In this document: piece by piece, positions 34,063-45,512 of the stretch
How positions within the stretch are numbered: the first letter of the stretch is position 1
How the letters are laid out: each line of letters opens with the position of its first letter
Assembly: GCF_004114915.1 (NCBI RefSeq)
Contig: NZ_CP022219.1
Location: forward strand, 1,022,501-1,086,500
Direction: 5' to 3'
Source of the DNA: Bradyrhizobium guangxiense
Lineage (GTDB): Bacteria; Pseudomonadota; Alphaproteobacteria; Rhizobiales; Xanthobacteraceae
DNA: 64,000 nt
Notes under the pieces: generated by a model
What the model saw: the letters and a program-made list of their open reading frames with translations, nothing else
Told to the model about the DNA's origin: nothing
The model's database searches: none
Position numbers and translations under genes: made by a program

Positions 34063-34890
34063 ATGGGCCGCCTGTCCGTTGCATTCGCGCTTGTCTGCAG
34101 CCTCATCGCGAGCGCTGCGGCGTCGTCCGCGGAGGACCGCGCGATCGTGCTGGCAACGACCACGTCGACGCAGGAGTCCGGCCTGCTCGACTACCTGCTG
34201 CCGGTCTTCCGCGACAGGACCGGCATCGAGGTGACGGTGATCGCGCGCCGCGCCGACGAGGTGCTCAACGGGCCGCGAAGGGGCGAGGCGGATGTCGTGC
34301 TGATGCACGCGCGGCCGCAGGAGGAGAAGTTCGTCGCCGACGGGTTCGGCGTGAAGCGGTTCGACGTGATGTACAATGACTACGTGCTGATCGGACCGAA
34401 GAGCGATCCCGCCGCCGTGAAAGGCAAGGACATCGCGACGGCGCTGAAGGCGATCGAAGCCAAGGGCGCGCCGTTCGTGACGCGCGGCGATCGGTCGGGC
34501 ACGCACGCCGCGGAGCTCGCGCTGTGGATCGTCGCCGGCATCGACATCGCCGCCGCCAAGGGCGCCTGGTACCGCGAGGCCGGGCAGGGCATGGCCTCGG
34601 CCCTCGACGCCGCGCGCGCCGCCAATGCCTACGTGCTGTCGGATCGCGGCAGCTGGATCTCGTTTCGGGATCGCGGCGATCTCGACGTCGTGGTCGAAGG
34701 CGACCGGCGGCTGCTCAATCAGTACGGCGTGATGCTGGTGAATCCCGAGAAGTTTCCGAACGTGAAGAAGGATCTCGCGCAGACCTTCATCGACTGGCTC
34801 ACCTCGCCGGAAGGGCAGACGGCGATCGCCGGCTACAAGGTCGACGGGCAGCAGTTGTTCTTCCCGAATTCAGACAGGTCGGGCGGTTGA
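34063..34890 (+). CDS. tupA: Tungstate-binding protein TupA
   Basis: 275-aa periplasmic binding protein with signal peptide (about 1-23). The TupA hallmark AIVLATTTSTQESGLLDYLL follows directly, then NGPRRGEADVVLMHARPQEE, YNDYVLIGPKSDPA and TRGDRSGTHAAELALW, all diagnostic of TupA rather than ModA or PstS. TupA binds tungstate with very high affinity in studied members. AGGGA lies upstream of the ATG. The usual tupB (permease) and tupC (ATPase) do not follow; instead MoeA-type genes do. Confidence 0.9.
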   Translation: MGRLSVAFALVCSLIASAAASSAEDRAIVLATTTSTQESGLLDYLLPVFRDRTGIEVTVIARRADEVLNGPRRGEADVVLMHARPQEEKFVADGFGVKRFDVMYNDYVLIGPKSDPAAVKGKDIATALKAIEAKGAPFVTRGDRSGTHAAELALWIVAGIDIAAAKGAWYREAGQGMASALDAARAANAYVLSDRGSWISFRDRGDLDVVVEGDRRLLNQYGVMLVNPEKFPNVKKDLAQTFIDWLTSPEGQTAIAGYKVDGQQLFFPNSDRSGG

Positions 34891-34945
34891 AGGCCGGCAT
34901 CTCCGGCGGTTGCCAAAGCGGGCGATGCATGGTCCATCATGGCGC

Positions 34946-36052
34946 ATGACCCAGCGCCTGCCGCCCTCGCTGACGCCGCTCGACACCGCGCTCGCCGCGT
35001 TGCTGCGAGGCGTTGATCCCGTTGCGCCGGCGGAGGTGCCCCCGGCGGAAGCGATCGGCTGCATCGCCGCGGGCACTCCATTGCTTGCGGCACATCCGCC
35101 GCGCGACATTGCGGCCGCAGACGGTTGGGCACTGAGCGCCCATGACCTCGTCGGCGCGTCCTCTTATGCGCCGCTGGCTCTGGCGCAAGAGCCGGCGTGG
35201 GTCGAGGCCGGCGAGGCGATGCCGGCGGGATGCGATTGTGTGCTCGATGCCGATGCGGTGGAACTGTCCGGTCCGCTCGTGCAGGTCTTGGCGGAAGGCG
35301 TGCCGGGGCAGGGCGTTCGGCGCGCCGGCAGCGACATCGCAGAACGCACGCCTGCCGGCGCCGAAGGCTGTCCGGTCGGTGCGGCGGATCTGCTGCTTGC
35401 GCGCGTTGCGGGTTTGCAAAGTCTCGGCGTACGGCGGCCCCGTCTGCGCATCGTCAATGTGCCGGGTGCAACGGCAACGATGGATATGATCGCCGGTCTT
35501 GCGCGTGCCGCGGGACTGGGCGTGGACATGCGCGAAGCCGGTGCGCGCGATCAGACCTCGATTGCCGAGGCGCTCGATGCGTCCTCTTGTGATCTCCTGC
35601 TGACGGTCGGCGGGAGCGGCGTCGGTCGCCGCGATGCCGCTGTCATGGCCCTGGCCCAGTGCGGCGAGGTGACCGCACACGGCCTTGCGCTCCGGCCTGG
35701 ACGGACCGCCGCGATCGGCCGGCTCGGGCAGGTTCCCGTCGTCGCCTTGCCTGGCTCGCCTGATGCCGCGCTTGCGGCGTGGCTCGCGCTCGTGCTGCCG
35801 CTCGTCGATCGCCGCTCGGCGCGTCGGCCGCGCCCAAAAGTGTCGCTGCCGCTCGCGCGAAAAATCGCATCCAGTGTCGGCATCACCGAGATCGCTTTGC
35901 TGGCCGAGGAACATCGCGCCTGGATGCCGCTTGCCGTAGGCGAATGGCCGCTTCAGGCAATCGCCCGTGCGGACGCATGGCTGCTCATTCCTGCCAGTGA
36001 CGAGGGATTTGCGGCAGGTAGGCCGGTCGATGCCCATCTGATGCGGGCGTGA
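34946..36052 (+). CDS. Divergent MoeA-like molybdopterin-binding protein
   Basis: 368-aa protein with the MoeA layout but changed motifs. The usual SAMDGYA becomes AAADGWALSAHDL. The MogA-like domain lacks the STGDEL motif (here VNVPGATATMDMI) but keeps LLLTVGGSGVGRRDAAV. The GNPVS loop is GSPDAALAAW. MoeA inserts Mo or W into adenylylated molybdopterin; these changes raise doubt about catalysis, so a cofactor-binding or carrier role is possible. Directly upstream of the MoeA-fusion gene with 1 bp between stop and start. Confidence 0.75.
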   Translation: MTQRLPPSLTPLDTALAALLRGVDPVAPAEVPPAEAIGCIAAGTPLLAAHPPRDIAAADGWALSAHDLVGASSYAPLALAQEPAWVEAGEAMPAGCDCVLDADAVELSGPLVQVLAEGVPGQGVRRAGSDIAERTPAGAEGCPVGAADLLLARVAGLQSLGVRRPRLRIVNVPGATATMDMIAGLARAAGLGVDMREAGARDQTSIAEALDASSCDLLLTVGGSGVGRRDAAVMALAQCGEVTAHGLALRPGRTAAIGRLGQVPVVALPGSPDAALAAWLALVLPLVDRRSARRPRPKVSLPLARKIASSVGITEIALLAEEHRAWMPLAVGEWPLQAIARADAWLLIPASDEGFAAGRPVDAHLMRA

Positions 36053-36053
36053 T

Positions 36054-38015
36054 ATGGGTCCTGGCATGACGATGATCCCGAAATCACCAGACCGCAGCGC
36101 GCTCGAGCAGGAGCAGTTCCTCAAGATTCTGTCGCGCGAGGAGGCTCTGGCGCGCTTCGAGGCGGCACTGTTCCCGCGTGCGCTTCCGTCCGATACGCGC
36201 AAGCTCGGTGCCGCGCTCGGCGCAGTGCTCGCCGAAGACATCACGGCGCCGATCGACGTTCCCCCGTTCGACCGTTCCAATGTCGACGGCTTTGCCGTGC
36301 GTTCGGCCGACCTTGCGGCGGCCGGGGAAGGTGCCGCCATACGCCTCGCGCTGAACGGTGAAACCATTCACTGCGGCATTGCGCCGAGGCTGCAAGTGGC
36401 GGCGGGAACCGCAACGCCGATCGCCACCGGCGGCCCGCTGCCGCGCGGCGCGGATGCCGTGGTCATGGTCGAGCATACCCAGCCGGCCGGCCCCGATGCG
36501 ATCGAGGTCCGCCGCGCCGTCTCGCCCGGTCAGTTCGTGTCCTACGCCGGCTCCGACATTGCGCGCGGCGAGGCGCTGCTCCGCGCCGGCACCGTCATCG
36601 GCTCGCGCGAGATTGGCATGCTGGCGGCTTGCGGCATTGCCGAGGTCAACGTGACGCGCAAGCCGCGCGTGGCCGTGATCTCCACCGGTGACGAACTGGT
36701 TCAGCCCGGCGGAGCTCTTCCGCCAGCCGCGATCTACGATACCAACGGAGCCATCGTCGCGGCTGCGATCGATGAAAACGGCGGCGAGGCGGTCTTCCTC
36801 GGTGCCATTGCCGACGATGAAGCCAAGCTCGAAGCTGCCATGCGCAGCGCGCTTGCGGATGCCGACATGCTGGTGCTGTCAGGCGGCACGTCGAAAGGCG
36901 CGGGCGACCTGTCCCATCGCATCATCGGCCGGCTCGGCGCGCCCGGCATCATCGCGCACGGCGTTGCGCTGAAGCCCGGCAAGCCGCTGTGCCTTGCGGT
37001 GTGCGACGGCAAGCCCGTGGTGATACTGCCGGGCTTTCCGACCTCGGCCATGTTCACCTTCCACGACATGATCGTGCCGGTGCTGCGCAAGCTGGCCGGT
37101 CTGCCGCCGCGCTCGGATGCCAAGGTGAGCGCGACCGTGCCGGTGCGCATCGCATCCGAGCTCGGTCGCACCGAGTTCGTGATGGTCTCGCTGGTCGAGG
37201 GCAAGAAGGGCCTGATCGCCTATCCTTCCGGCAAGGGTTCCGGTGCGATCACGTCCTTCGCGCAAGCCGACGGCTTCCTGCGTATCGACGCGCTCGCCGA
37301 CCAGATGCCGGCCGGAACGGAAGCCGAGGTAACTCTGTTCACGCCGCATGTGCGTGTGCCCGATCTCGTCATCGTCGGCAGCCATTGCACCGGCCTCGAT
37401 CTCGTCACCGCACGGCTCGCGCATGCCGGTCTGACCGTGCGCTCGATCGCCGTCGGCAGCCTCGGCGGACTCGCGGCCGCAAGGCGCGGCGAATGCGATG
37501 TCGCGCCGATCCATCTGTTCGACGACAAGACCGAGACCTACAACTTGCCCTATCTCGCCGAGGGGCTCGAACTCGTGTCGGGCTGGCGGCGGATGCAGGG
37601 CATCGTCTATCGCAAGGGCGACAGGCGTTTCGAGGGCATCGGTGCGAAGGAGGCCGTCGCCGCCGCGCTCGCTGATCCCGCCTGCATCATGGTCAACCGC
37701 AACCAGGGCGCCGGCACGCGCATCCTGATCGATCGCTTGCTAGGCGGTGCGCGGCCGGAAGGCTATTGGAACCAGCCGCGCTCGCACAACGCAGTCGCGG
37801 CGGCCGTCGCACAGCACCGCGCCGATTGGGGCATGACCATTGCACCGGTCGCCCTTACAGTCGGTCTCGGTTTCATTCCGCTCGCGGAAGAGCATTATGA
37901 TTTCGCACTGGTGACGGCACGCAAGGACCGGCCGGCGGTGAGGGCGTTTCTCGACGCGCTCGGCTCGGACGAGGTGCGTGCAGCGTTGAAGCGAGCGGGC
38001 TTCCGACCCGCGTAG
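36054..38015 (+). CDS. MoeA fused to a periplasmic-binding-protein-like domain
   Basis: 653-aa two-domain protein. Residues about 20-415 are MoeA: PPFDRSNVDGFAVRS, VAVISTGDELVQPG, LVLSGGTSKGAGDLSHR and ILPGFPTSAMFTF. Residues about 430-653 are a binding-protein-like domain (VIVGSHCTGLDLVTARLAHA, then RNQGAGTRILIDRLLGG), the same fold as the C-terminal half of the TupR-like regulator. The protein has no signal peptide, so the domain is cytoplasmic and may sense or hold molybdate/tungstate for insertion. An alternative ATG lies at 36066. Confidence 0.88.
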   Translation: MGPGMTMIPKSPDRSALEQEQFLKILSREEALARFEAALFPRALPSDTRKLGAALGAVLAEDITAPIDVPPFDRSNVDGFAVRSADLAAAGEGAAIRLALNGETIHCGIAPRLQVAAGTATPIATGGPLPRGADAVVMVEHTQPAGPDAIEVRRAVSPGQFVSYAGSDIARGEALLRAGTVIGSREIGMLAACGIAEVNVTRKPRVAVISTGDELVQPGGALPPAAIYDTNGAIVAAAIDENGGEAVFLGAIADDEAKLEAAMRSALADADMLVLSGGTSKGAGDLSHRIIGRLGAPGIIAHGVALKPGKPLCLAVCDGKPVVILPGFPTSAMFTFHDMIVPVLRKLAGLPPRSDAKVSATVPVRIASELGRTEFVMVSLVEGKKGLIAYPSGKGSGAITSFAQADGFLRIDALADQMPAGTEAEVTLFTPHVRVPDLVIVGSHCTGLDLVTARLAHAGLTVRSIAVGSLGGLAAARRGECDVAPIHLFDDKTETYNLPYLAEGLELVSGWRRMQGIVYRKGDRRFEGIGAKEAVAAALADPACIMVNRNQGAGTRILIDRLLGGARPEGYWNQPRSHNAVAAAVAQHRADWGMTIAPVALTVGLGFIPLAEEHYDFALVTARKDRPAVRAFLDALGSDEVRAALKRAGFRPA

Positions 38016-38090
38016 GGGCGGACGAGGACGCGGCGTTGGCGACGCGGAAAGCGCGCACGACGCGGGTTGGGAAGAACGCGAGACAACGCC

Positions 38091-38738
38091 TCAGGCCGCA
38101 TCATCCAGCGCCGCCAGCCGCTCGGCTTCGGCGATGTCCTCGATCGTGTTGGCATTGAAGAACGGATCGAGCGGCTCGGTTGGCCAGGTCACCGTCGCGA
38201 GCGGATAGCGCGCGGTCCAGCGGTCGATCTTGCGGAGGTCTTCGACGACGAGCGCGTGGCGCAACTCGCCACGCAAGGCGACGCGCCACAGGCCGATGAC
38301 CGGATGCGATTGGTCGCCTGATGCGGCGACCGCGAGCTGCGCGTTCTCACGCCCGCGAGCGTCGTGCAGGCAGGCAACCAGATCGCGTGGCAGGAACGGG
38401 CAGTCGCCGGCGGCACTGAGCACCCATTCGACCTCCGGCCGGTTCGCCGCGGTCCAGTCCAGCGCGGCAAGGATGCCGGCGAGAGGGCCGGGAAAGCCGG
38501 GTACGTCGTCGGCGACGACCTGCAAGCCGAACGTGGCGAAACGCGCGGGATCGCCGTTCGCATTGAGGATCAACCCGCTGCATTGAGGTTTCAGGCGCGC
38601 GATCACGCGCTCCAGAATGGTGCGGCCGCCGATGCTGCGCATCGGCTTGTCGCCGCCGCCCATGCGCCGCGCCAGGCCTCCGGCGAGCAGCACGCCAAGG
38701 GTTGATGGAATGCCCGTCAGCGGAATGTCAGTCGTCAC
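38091..38738 (-). CDS. mobA: Molybdenum cofactor guanylyltransferase MobA
   Basis: 215-aa cytoplasmic enzyme that attaches GMP to Mo/W-molybdopterin, giving the bis-MGD form used by DMSO-reductase-family enzymes such as formate dehydrogenase. GTP-binding signature [18 protein letters not shown]; Mg/GTP motif [15 protein letters not shown]; later [15 protein letters not shown] start overlaps the last 11 bp of fdhD, so the two are coupled. Confidence 0.93.
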   Translation of the reverse strand: MTTDIPLTGIPSTLGVLLAGGLARRMGGGDKPMRSIGGRTILERVIARLKPQCSGLILNANGDPARFATFGLQVVADDVPGFPGPLAGILAALDWTAANRPEVEWVLSAAGDCPFLPRDLVACLHDARGRENAQLAVAASGDQSHPVIGLWRVALRGELRHALVVEDLRKIDRWTARYPLATVTWPTEPLDPFFNANTIEDIAEAERLAALDDAA

Positions 38739-39618
38739 CAGCTTCACCCTTGCGCTTGTGCTTGGCCGATTCCTCCTCGACGTAAGCGAGGTTCTGGTCG
38801 TAGACAATCCGCTCCTCGCCGGCGAGCGCGATGAAGCGTTTGCCGCGGGTGCGGCCGATCAGCGTCAGACCGACCTGCCTCGCGAGATCGACCCCCCAGG
38901 CGGTGAAGCCCGAGCGCGACACCAGAATCGGAATGCCCATGCGCACCGTCTTGATGACCATTTCCGAGGTGAGGCGTCCCGTGGTGTAGAGGATCTTGTC
39001 GGAGGCATCGACGCCGTGGCGGTACATCCAGCCGGCGATCTTGTCGACGGCGTTGTGGCGGCCGACGTCCTCGGGGTAGCAGAGCGGGGCGCCTTCCCTG
39101 CACAGCACGCAGCCATGAATCGCGCCGGCTTCCAGATACAGGGACGGCATGGTGTTGATGGTCTGCGTCATCTGATAAAGCCAGGAGGTGCGCAGCTCCG
39201 CCTTCGGCAACGCGACGCTCTCGACCGCCTCCAGCAGGTCGCCGAAGGCAGTGCCCTGGGCGCAGCCCGAGGTCTGCGTGCGCTTCTTCAGCTTGGCCTC
39301 GAAATTGGTGTTGTGCTCGGTGCGCACGACGACGACCTGGAGATCGTCGTCATATTCGACCTCGGTGACCACGTCGTTATATTTCAGCATGTTCTGGTTC
39401 AGCAGGTAGCCGAGCGCCAGATATTCCGGATAGTCGCCGATCGTCATCATGGTGACGATCTCCTGCGCATTCAGGTAGAGTGTCAGCGGCCGCTCCATCG
39501 GCACCTTGATCTCGACCCTGGCGCCGGTCTGGTCGGTCCCGGCCACGCTCTGGGTCAGGCGCGGGTCGTCCGGATTGGGGATGATCAAAGGCACCGGAGT
39601 CTTGTCGATCTTCATCAT
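38728..39618 (-). CDS. fdhD: Formate dehydrogenase sulfurtransferase FdhD
   Basis: 296-aa cytoplasmic sulfur carrier that moves sulfur from a cysteine desulfurase to the Mo/W cofactor of formate dehydrogenase. Family hallmark [18 protein letters not shown]; others are [12 protein letters not shown] and [20 protein letters not shown]. In E. coli the sulfur path uses a CxxC loop; here the equivalent loop reads [11 protein letters not shown] with one cysteine. Two ATG codons in a row (39618/39615) are the start; an upstream ATG is possible. Upstream of mobA with an 11-bp overlap. Confidence 0.93.
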   Translation of the reverse strand: MMKIDKTPVPLIIPNPDDPRLTQSVAGTDQTGARVEIKVPMERPLTLYLNAQEIVTMMTIGDYPEYLALGYLLNQNMLKYNDVVTEVEYDDDLQVVVVRTEHNTNFEAKLKKRTQTSGCAQGTAFGDLLEAVESVALPKAELRTSWLYQMTQTINTMPSLYLEAGAIHGCVLCREGAPLCYPEDVGRHNAVDKIAGWMYRHGVDASDKILYTTGRLTSEMVIKTVRMGIPILVSRSGFTAWGVDLARQVGLTLIGRTRGKRFIALAGEERIVYDQNLAYVEEESAKHKRKGEAGDD

Positions 39619-39691
39619 GGCCGCGACGTTAGCATGACATTCCGCTAAAGCCGATATAAGCATGATCGGGAATGGGCAAAATGCCTCCACT

Positions 39692-39808
39692 CGTTATTGC
39701 GAGCGCAGCGAAGCACTCCAGAATCTTTCGGCGGCGGCAGTCTGGATTGCTTCGCGGAGCCTGTCATCGGGCCGCGCTACGCGCGGACCCGGTGGCTCGC
39801 GATGACGG
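39692..39808. repeat. Dispersed palindromic intergenic repeat
   Basis: Contains GCGAGCGCAGCGAAGCACTCCAGA and its partial complement CTGGATTGCTTCGCGGAG (related arms), followed by a second hairpin-rich part ending GCTCGCGATGACGG. Same family as the repeat at 52876-52952. It fills the divergent spacer between fdhD and mobB. Confidence 0.7.
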
Positions 39809-39860
39809 GGAGGACGGTGGTTCCGTCGCCGAGCGCCGGTTGCTGGAAAAGAGAGCTGGA

Positions 39861-40388
39861 ATGAAAGTCATCGGCCTTGCAGGCTGGAGTGGTGCGGGCA
39901 AGACCACGCTGTTGACGCGGCTGATCCCGCATTTCAACGCGCAGGGCCTGCGCGTCTCGGTCATCAAGCATGCGCATCACCAGTTCGATGTCGACGTGCC
40001 CGGCAAGGATTCCTGGCGCCATCGCGAGGCCGGTGCGGCCGAAGTGTTGGTTGCGTCGTCAAACCGCTGGGCCCTGATGCACGAACTGCGTGGCGCTGCC
40101 GAGCCCAAATTGCCGGAACTATTGGGCAAGCTGTCCGCGGTCGATCTCGTCATAGTCGAGGGTTTCAAGCGCGAGCCGCATCGCAAGATCGAGGTGCATC
40201 GCGCCGCGAACGGCAAGCCGCTGCTGTTTCCCGACGATCCCGGGATCGCGGGAATCGCGACCGACACCACCATTGACACAGGGCTACCGACCGTCCATCT
40301 CGACGATATCGCGGCTGCTGCGGAATTGCTGCTGCGCGCGGCGATGCCGGTCGAGGAGGCGGTGGCGAAGAGCGCCGCGATACGCTGA
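39861..40388 (+). CDS. mobB: Molybdopterin-guanine dinucleotide adaptor MobB
   Basis: 175-aa P-loop GTPase that assists MobA. Walker A GWSGAGKTTLLTRL, then VSVIKHAHHQFDVDVPGKDS and LVIVEGFKREPHRKIEVHR, all typical of MobB. Start at the ATG directly before KVIGLAGWSG, with GAGAGC upstream. Followed after 9 bp by moeA on the same strand. Confidence 0.95.
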   Translation: MKVIGLAGWSGAGKTTLLTRLIPHFNAQGLRVSVIKHAHHQFDVDVPGKDSWRHREAGAAEVLVASSNRWALMHELRGAAEPKLPELLGKLSAVDLVIVEGFKREPHRKIEVHRAANGKPLLFPDDPGIAGIATDTTIDTGLPTVHLDDIAAAAELLLRAAMPVEEAVAKSAAIR

Positions 40389-40397
40389 CGAGGCACC

Positions 40398-41654
40398 ATG
40401 GCGCAACTCTCGGACGATTGCTTTGCCTTCGGCGGCCCGATGATGTCGGTCGACGAGGCCGTTGGTCTCATCACGACGCGCGTCAATGCGATCGTCGATC
40501 TGGAAACGGTGGCGCTCATCGACGCAGACGGGCGCGTGCTGGCGCGCGACGTCGCCGCGCCGCTGCCGTTGCCGCCCTTCACCAACTCGGCCGTCGACGG
40601 CTACGCCGTACGCACCGCCGATCTTCCTGTTAGCGTGGGGCAGGCGTTCCCGCTTGACGGCCGCATTCAAGCCGGTGGGCTTGCACAGGCACCGATCAAA
40701 CCTGGTCACACCGCGCGCATCTTCACGGGCGCGCCGATGCCGCCCGGCGCGGAGACCGTCTTCATGCAGGAAGATGTCCGCGTCGACGAGACCGGCAAGA
40801 TCGTGCTGCCGCCCGGGCTGAAGGCTGGCGCCAATGTCCGGCCTGCAGGCGAGGACATTCCCCAAGGACATGTCGCGCTGCGCGCCGGTCAGCGCTTGCG
40901 GCCGCAGCACGTCGCGCTCGCCGCGGCCTTCGGGCTGACTCGGCTTGATGTGGTCAGACGCATTCGCGTTGCCGTGTTCTCGACCGGCGACGAGCTGGCT
41001 TCCCCTGGCGAGCCACGGGCGGCCTCGCAGCTGTTCGATTCCAACCGTTTCATGCTGATGGCGATGCTTCGCCGGCTCGGTTGCGAGGTCAGCGATCTCG
41101 GCATTCTGCGCGACGAGCGGACGTCGCTTGCGAATGGCCTGAAGCAGGTTGCAGGCCGGCACGACCTGATCCTGACCACCGGCGGGGTTTCGACCGGCGA
41201 GGAAGACCACGTCAAGGCGGCGGTCGAGAGCATCGGCTCGCTGGTGCTATGGCGGGTGGCGATCAAGCCCGGCCGGCCCGTGGCGATGGGTATCATCGAC
41301 GGCACGCCGCTGATCGGATTGCCCGGCAATCCCGTTGCAAGTTTCGTCACGTTCGTCCATGTGGTGCGGCCGACGGTGTTGGCGCTGGTGGGCGGCCTGC
41401 CGGAGCCGTTGACGCCCATCCCGTTACGTGCCGCGTTTACTTACAAGAAGAAGGCGGGCCGGCGTGAATATGTGCGAGCTTCGCTGCGACGCGCGCAGGA
41501 CGGCGGGCTCGAGGCGATCAAGTTTCCGCGCGAGGGAGCGGGGCTGTTGTCCTCGCTGGTCGAGACCGACGGCTTGGTCGAACTCGTCGAGAGTGTCACG
41601 GCGGTCGAGCCTGGGCAGCAGGTAAGCTTCCTGTCCTACGCCGGTCTGCTCTAA
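40398..41654 (+). CDS. moeA: Molybdopterin molybdenumtransferase MoeA
   Basis: 418-aa canonical MoeA, inserting molybdate or tungstate into adenylylated molybdopterin. Motifs: PFTNSAVDGYAVRTADL, FTGAPMPPGAETVFMQED, VAVFSTGDELASPGE, ILTTGGVSTGEEDHVK and IGLPGNPVASFVTF. All key residues changed in the 35-kb homologue are normal here, so this is likely the working housekeeping enzyme. In operon with mobB. Confidence 0.96.
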   Translation: MAQLSDDCFAFGGPMMSVDEAVGLITTRVNAIVDLETVALIDADGRVLARDVAAPLPLPPFTNSAVDGYAVRTADLPVSVGQAFPLDGRIQAGGLAQAPIKPGHTARIFTGAPMPPGAETVFMQEDVRVDETGKIVLPPGLKAGANVRPAGEDIPQGHVALRAGQRLRPQHVALAAAFGLTRLDVVRRIRVAVFSTGDELASPGEPRAASQLFDSNRFMLMAMLRRLGCEVSDLGILRDERTSLANGLKQVAGRHDLILTTGGVSTGEEDHVKAAVESIGSLVLWRVAIKPGRPVAMGIIDGTPLIGLPGNPVASFVTFVHVVRPTVLALVGGLPEPLTPIPLRAAFTYKKKAGRREYVRASLRRAQDGGLEAIKFPREGAGLLSSLVETDGLVELVESVTAVEPGQQVSFLSYAGLL

Positions 41655-41699
41655 AGACTCTGCGTTGACGCCATCGCCTGCTCCCGCCATGTTGCGTTC

Positions 41700-41933
41700 A
41701 TGACCAGAACGACGCTCGATCTCACCGGACTGAAATGCCCGCTGCCCGCCCTCAAGACGCGCAAGGCGCTCAAGCCTCTGCAGCCGGGCGATCAGCTCGA
41801 GGTTCACTGCACCGATCCCTTGTCGGTGATTGACATTCCGAACCTGATTCGCGAGACCGGCGACAAGGTCGAGATCACCGAGCGCAACGAGGCGCGCATC
41901 GTGTTCCTGGTCGAAAAGAGCGACGCCCCGTAG
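41700..41933 (+). CDS. TusA-family sulfur carrier
   Basis: 77-aa SirA/TusA-like protein. The CPxP motif is LTGLKCPLPALKT with Cys13, which carries persulfide; the rest matches the two-layer fold (LEVHCTDPLSVIDIPNLIRE). TusA-type carriers feed sulfur to tRNA thiolation, cofactor sulfuration or sulfur oxidation. Sitting 45 bp after moeA and near fdhD, it may supply sulfur for cofactor or FdhD-dependent activation; that is inferred from position. Confidence 0.9.
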   Translation: MTRTTLDLTGLKCPLPALKTRKALKPLQPGDQLEVHCTDPLSVIDIPNLIRETGDKVEITERNEARIVFLVEKSDAP

Positions 41934-42005
41934 AAAGGCGAATGTTCACGGCGGTAACGTTTGACTATGCTGCCCCCACGGGGGGACGGCCGGAGTTTCG
42001 CTGCA

Positions 42006-43485
<1,480 letters not shown>

Positions 43486-43493
<8 letters not shown>

Positions 43494-45510
43494 TGCTGCC
43501 GGCCGCAGCGAGGAGCCGGTGCGGGGACGCTCCGTCCGCTTCCGGCTGCTCGCGATCGCTCTGCTGCCGATGCTGGTCATCCTGCCGCTCCTGCTCGGCG
43601 TTGCGATCTATCGCTGGAACGCGAAATTCGACGCGACCCTGATCTCCAAGGTGAACGGCGATCTCACCATCGCCCACCAATATCTGGCCCGCATCCTGGA
43701 AAAGACCGGCGTCCAGGTCCGGGCGCTCAGCCTGTCGGCCCGCTTCCACGAGGTGCTGGCGCCTGATGCGCACGGCTCCCTGCGGGATCTGCTCGACGAG
43801 ACCCGCAAGGAAATCGGTCTCGATTTCCTGTATTTGACCAACAGTCGCGGCGACGTCCTGGCCTCGTCGCCGCCGCTGCAACATCAGCCGCGGAGCGACT
43901 GGCCGATCATCGCGTCGGCGCTGTCAGGCCAGGTCTCTGCAACGGGCGTCGATATTTTCGGCAATGATGAGCTCGCCGCCATTTCGCCGGCGCTGGCCGA
44001 GCGCGCGCGACTGGATCTCGTGCCGACCCCGAACGCGGTGCCGACCGACCGCAGCACGGAGACGCGCGGCATGGTCGTGCATGCGGCGAGCAGGGCGATG
44101 CTGCCTGACGGCGGCGCCGCTGCGCTGGTCGGCGGCACGCTGCTCAACCAGAATCTCGAATTCATCGACACGATCAACGATCTCGTCTATCGCGCCGCGA
44201 GCCTGCCGGAGGGCAGCCAGGGCACCGCGACGCTGTTCCTGGACGACGTGCGGATATCGACCAATGTCCGTCTGTTCGAGGGAAGGCGCGCGCTTGGCAC
44301 GCGCGTGTCGGCGGCGGTGCGCTCGGCCGTGCTGGGCGAGGGGCACACCTGGCTCGACAGCGCTTTCGTGGTCAACGACTGGTACATCTCCGCCTACGAG
44401 CCGCTGGTCGACAGCTACGGCAAGCGGGTCGGCATGCTCTATGTCGGCTTTCTGGAGAAGCCGTTCAGCGAGGCCAAATACCAGACATTGGTGATCATCA
44501 TCGCAGCGTTCATCGCGATCACCGCCGCGACCGTTCCGATCTTCCTGCGCTGGGCGACCTCCATCTTCATGCCGCTGGAGCGCGTTACCGCGACGATCAC
44601 CGAGGTGGAGCGCGGCAACCTGTCCGCCCGCACCAAGATGCCGGTGTTGGGTGACGAGATCGGCCGCGTCGCGGTTCATCTCGACAGCTTGCTCGACCAG
44701 ATCCAGGAGCGCGACCGACAGCTCCGGGAATGGAACGAGGAGCTGAACGCCCGCGTGCTGGAGCGCACCCGCGACCTCGAGCACGCCAATCTCAAGCTCG
44801 AGGCAACGACCAAGCAACTCATCATGTCCGAGAAGCTGGCTGCAATTGGCGAGATCACTGCCGGTGTCGCGCACGAGATCAACAATCCGATCGCGGTGAT
44901 GCAGGGCAATCTCGACGTCATCCGCAGCGTGTTCGGAGCCGATGCCGACAAGGCGAAGGTCGAGTTTCGCCTGCTCGACGAACAGATCCACCGCATCAGC
45001 CAGATCGTGACCAAGCTGCTGCAGTTTGCGCGGCCGGAGGAATATGCCGGCTATGTCGAGCGCCATGCGCCGGCAAGCGTGATCTCCGACTGCCTGCCGC
45101 TGGTGCAGCATCTCCTGAACAAGACCGATATCGCCGTGGTCAGGGACGACCGCGCCAACCGCCTCGTGCTGATGAACCGCAACGAGCTGCAGCAGGTCCT
45201 GGTCAATCTCATCGTCAACGCGATCCACGCCATGCCGGACGGCGGAACCCTGACGCTCCGTTCCTTCGATGCCGAGCGCGAGGGCCGTCAAGGCGTCGTC
45301 ATCGAGGTCGCCGACACCGGCATTGGCATGAGCACCGAGGTGATCGAGAAGATATTCGATCCCTTCTACACCACGAAGCGGCGGCAAGGGACCGGACTCG
45401 GCCTCTCCATCAGCCAGACGCTGATCAAGCGCCAGGGCGGGCAGATCACGGCCGAAAGCCAACTCGGTTCCGGGAGCACGTTCACGGTGTGGCTGCCGGA
45501 AGCCACCTGA
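43486..45510 (+). CDS. Sensor histidine kinase with Cache-type periplasmic domain
   Basis: 674-aa membrane kinase: TM1 about 21-41, a large periplasmic region of about 300 residues of Cache type (LYLTNSRGDVLASSPPLQ; DWYISAYEPLVDSYGKRVG), TM2 about 345-370, HAMP (about 370-430), a coiled-coil linker, then HisKA with His463 (GVAHEINNPIAVMQGNL) and HATPase (VNLIVNAIHAMPDGG, ADTGIGMS, GTGLGLSISQTL). It phosphorylates the overlapping response regulator. Cache domains sense small carboxylates or amines; given the adjoining oxalate/formate transporter, oxalate or formate is a reasonable guess. Confidence 0.93.
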
Positions 45511-45512
45511 TT

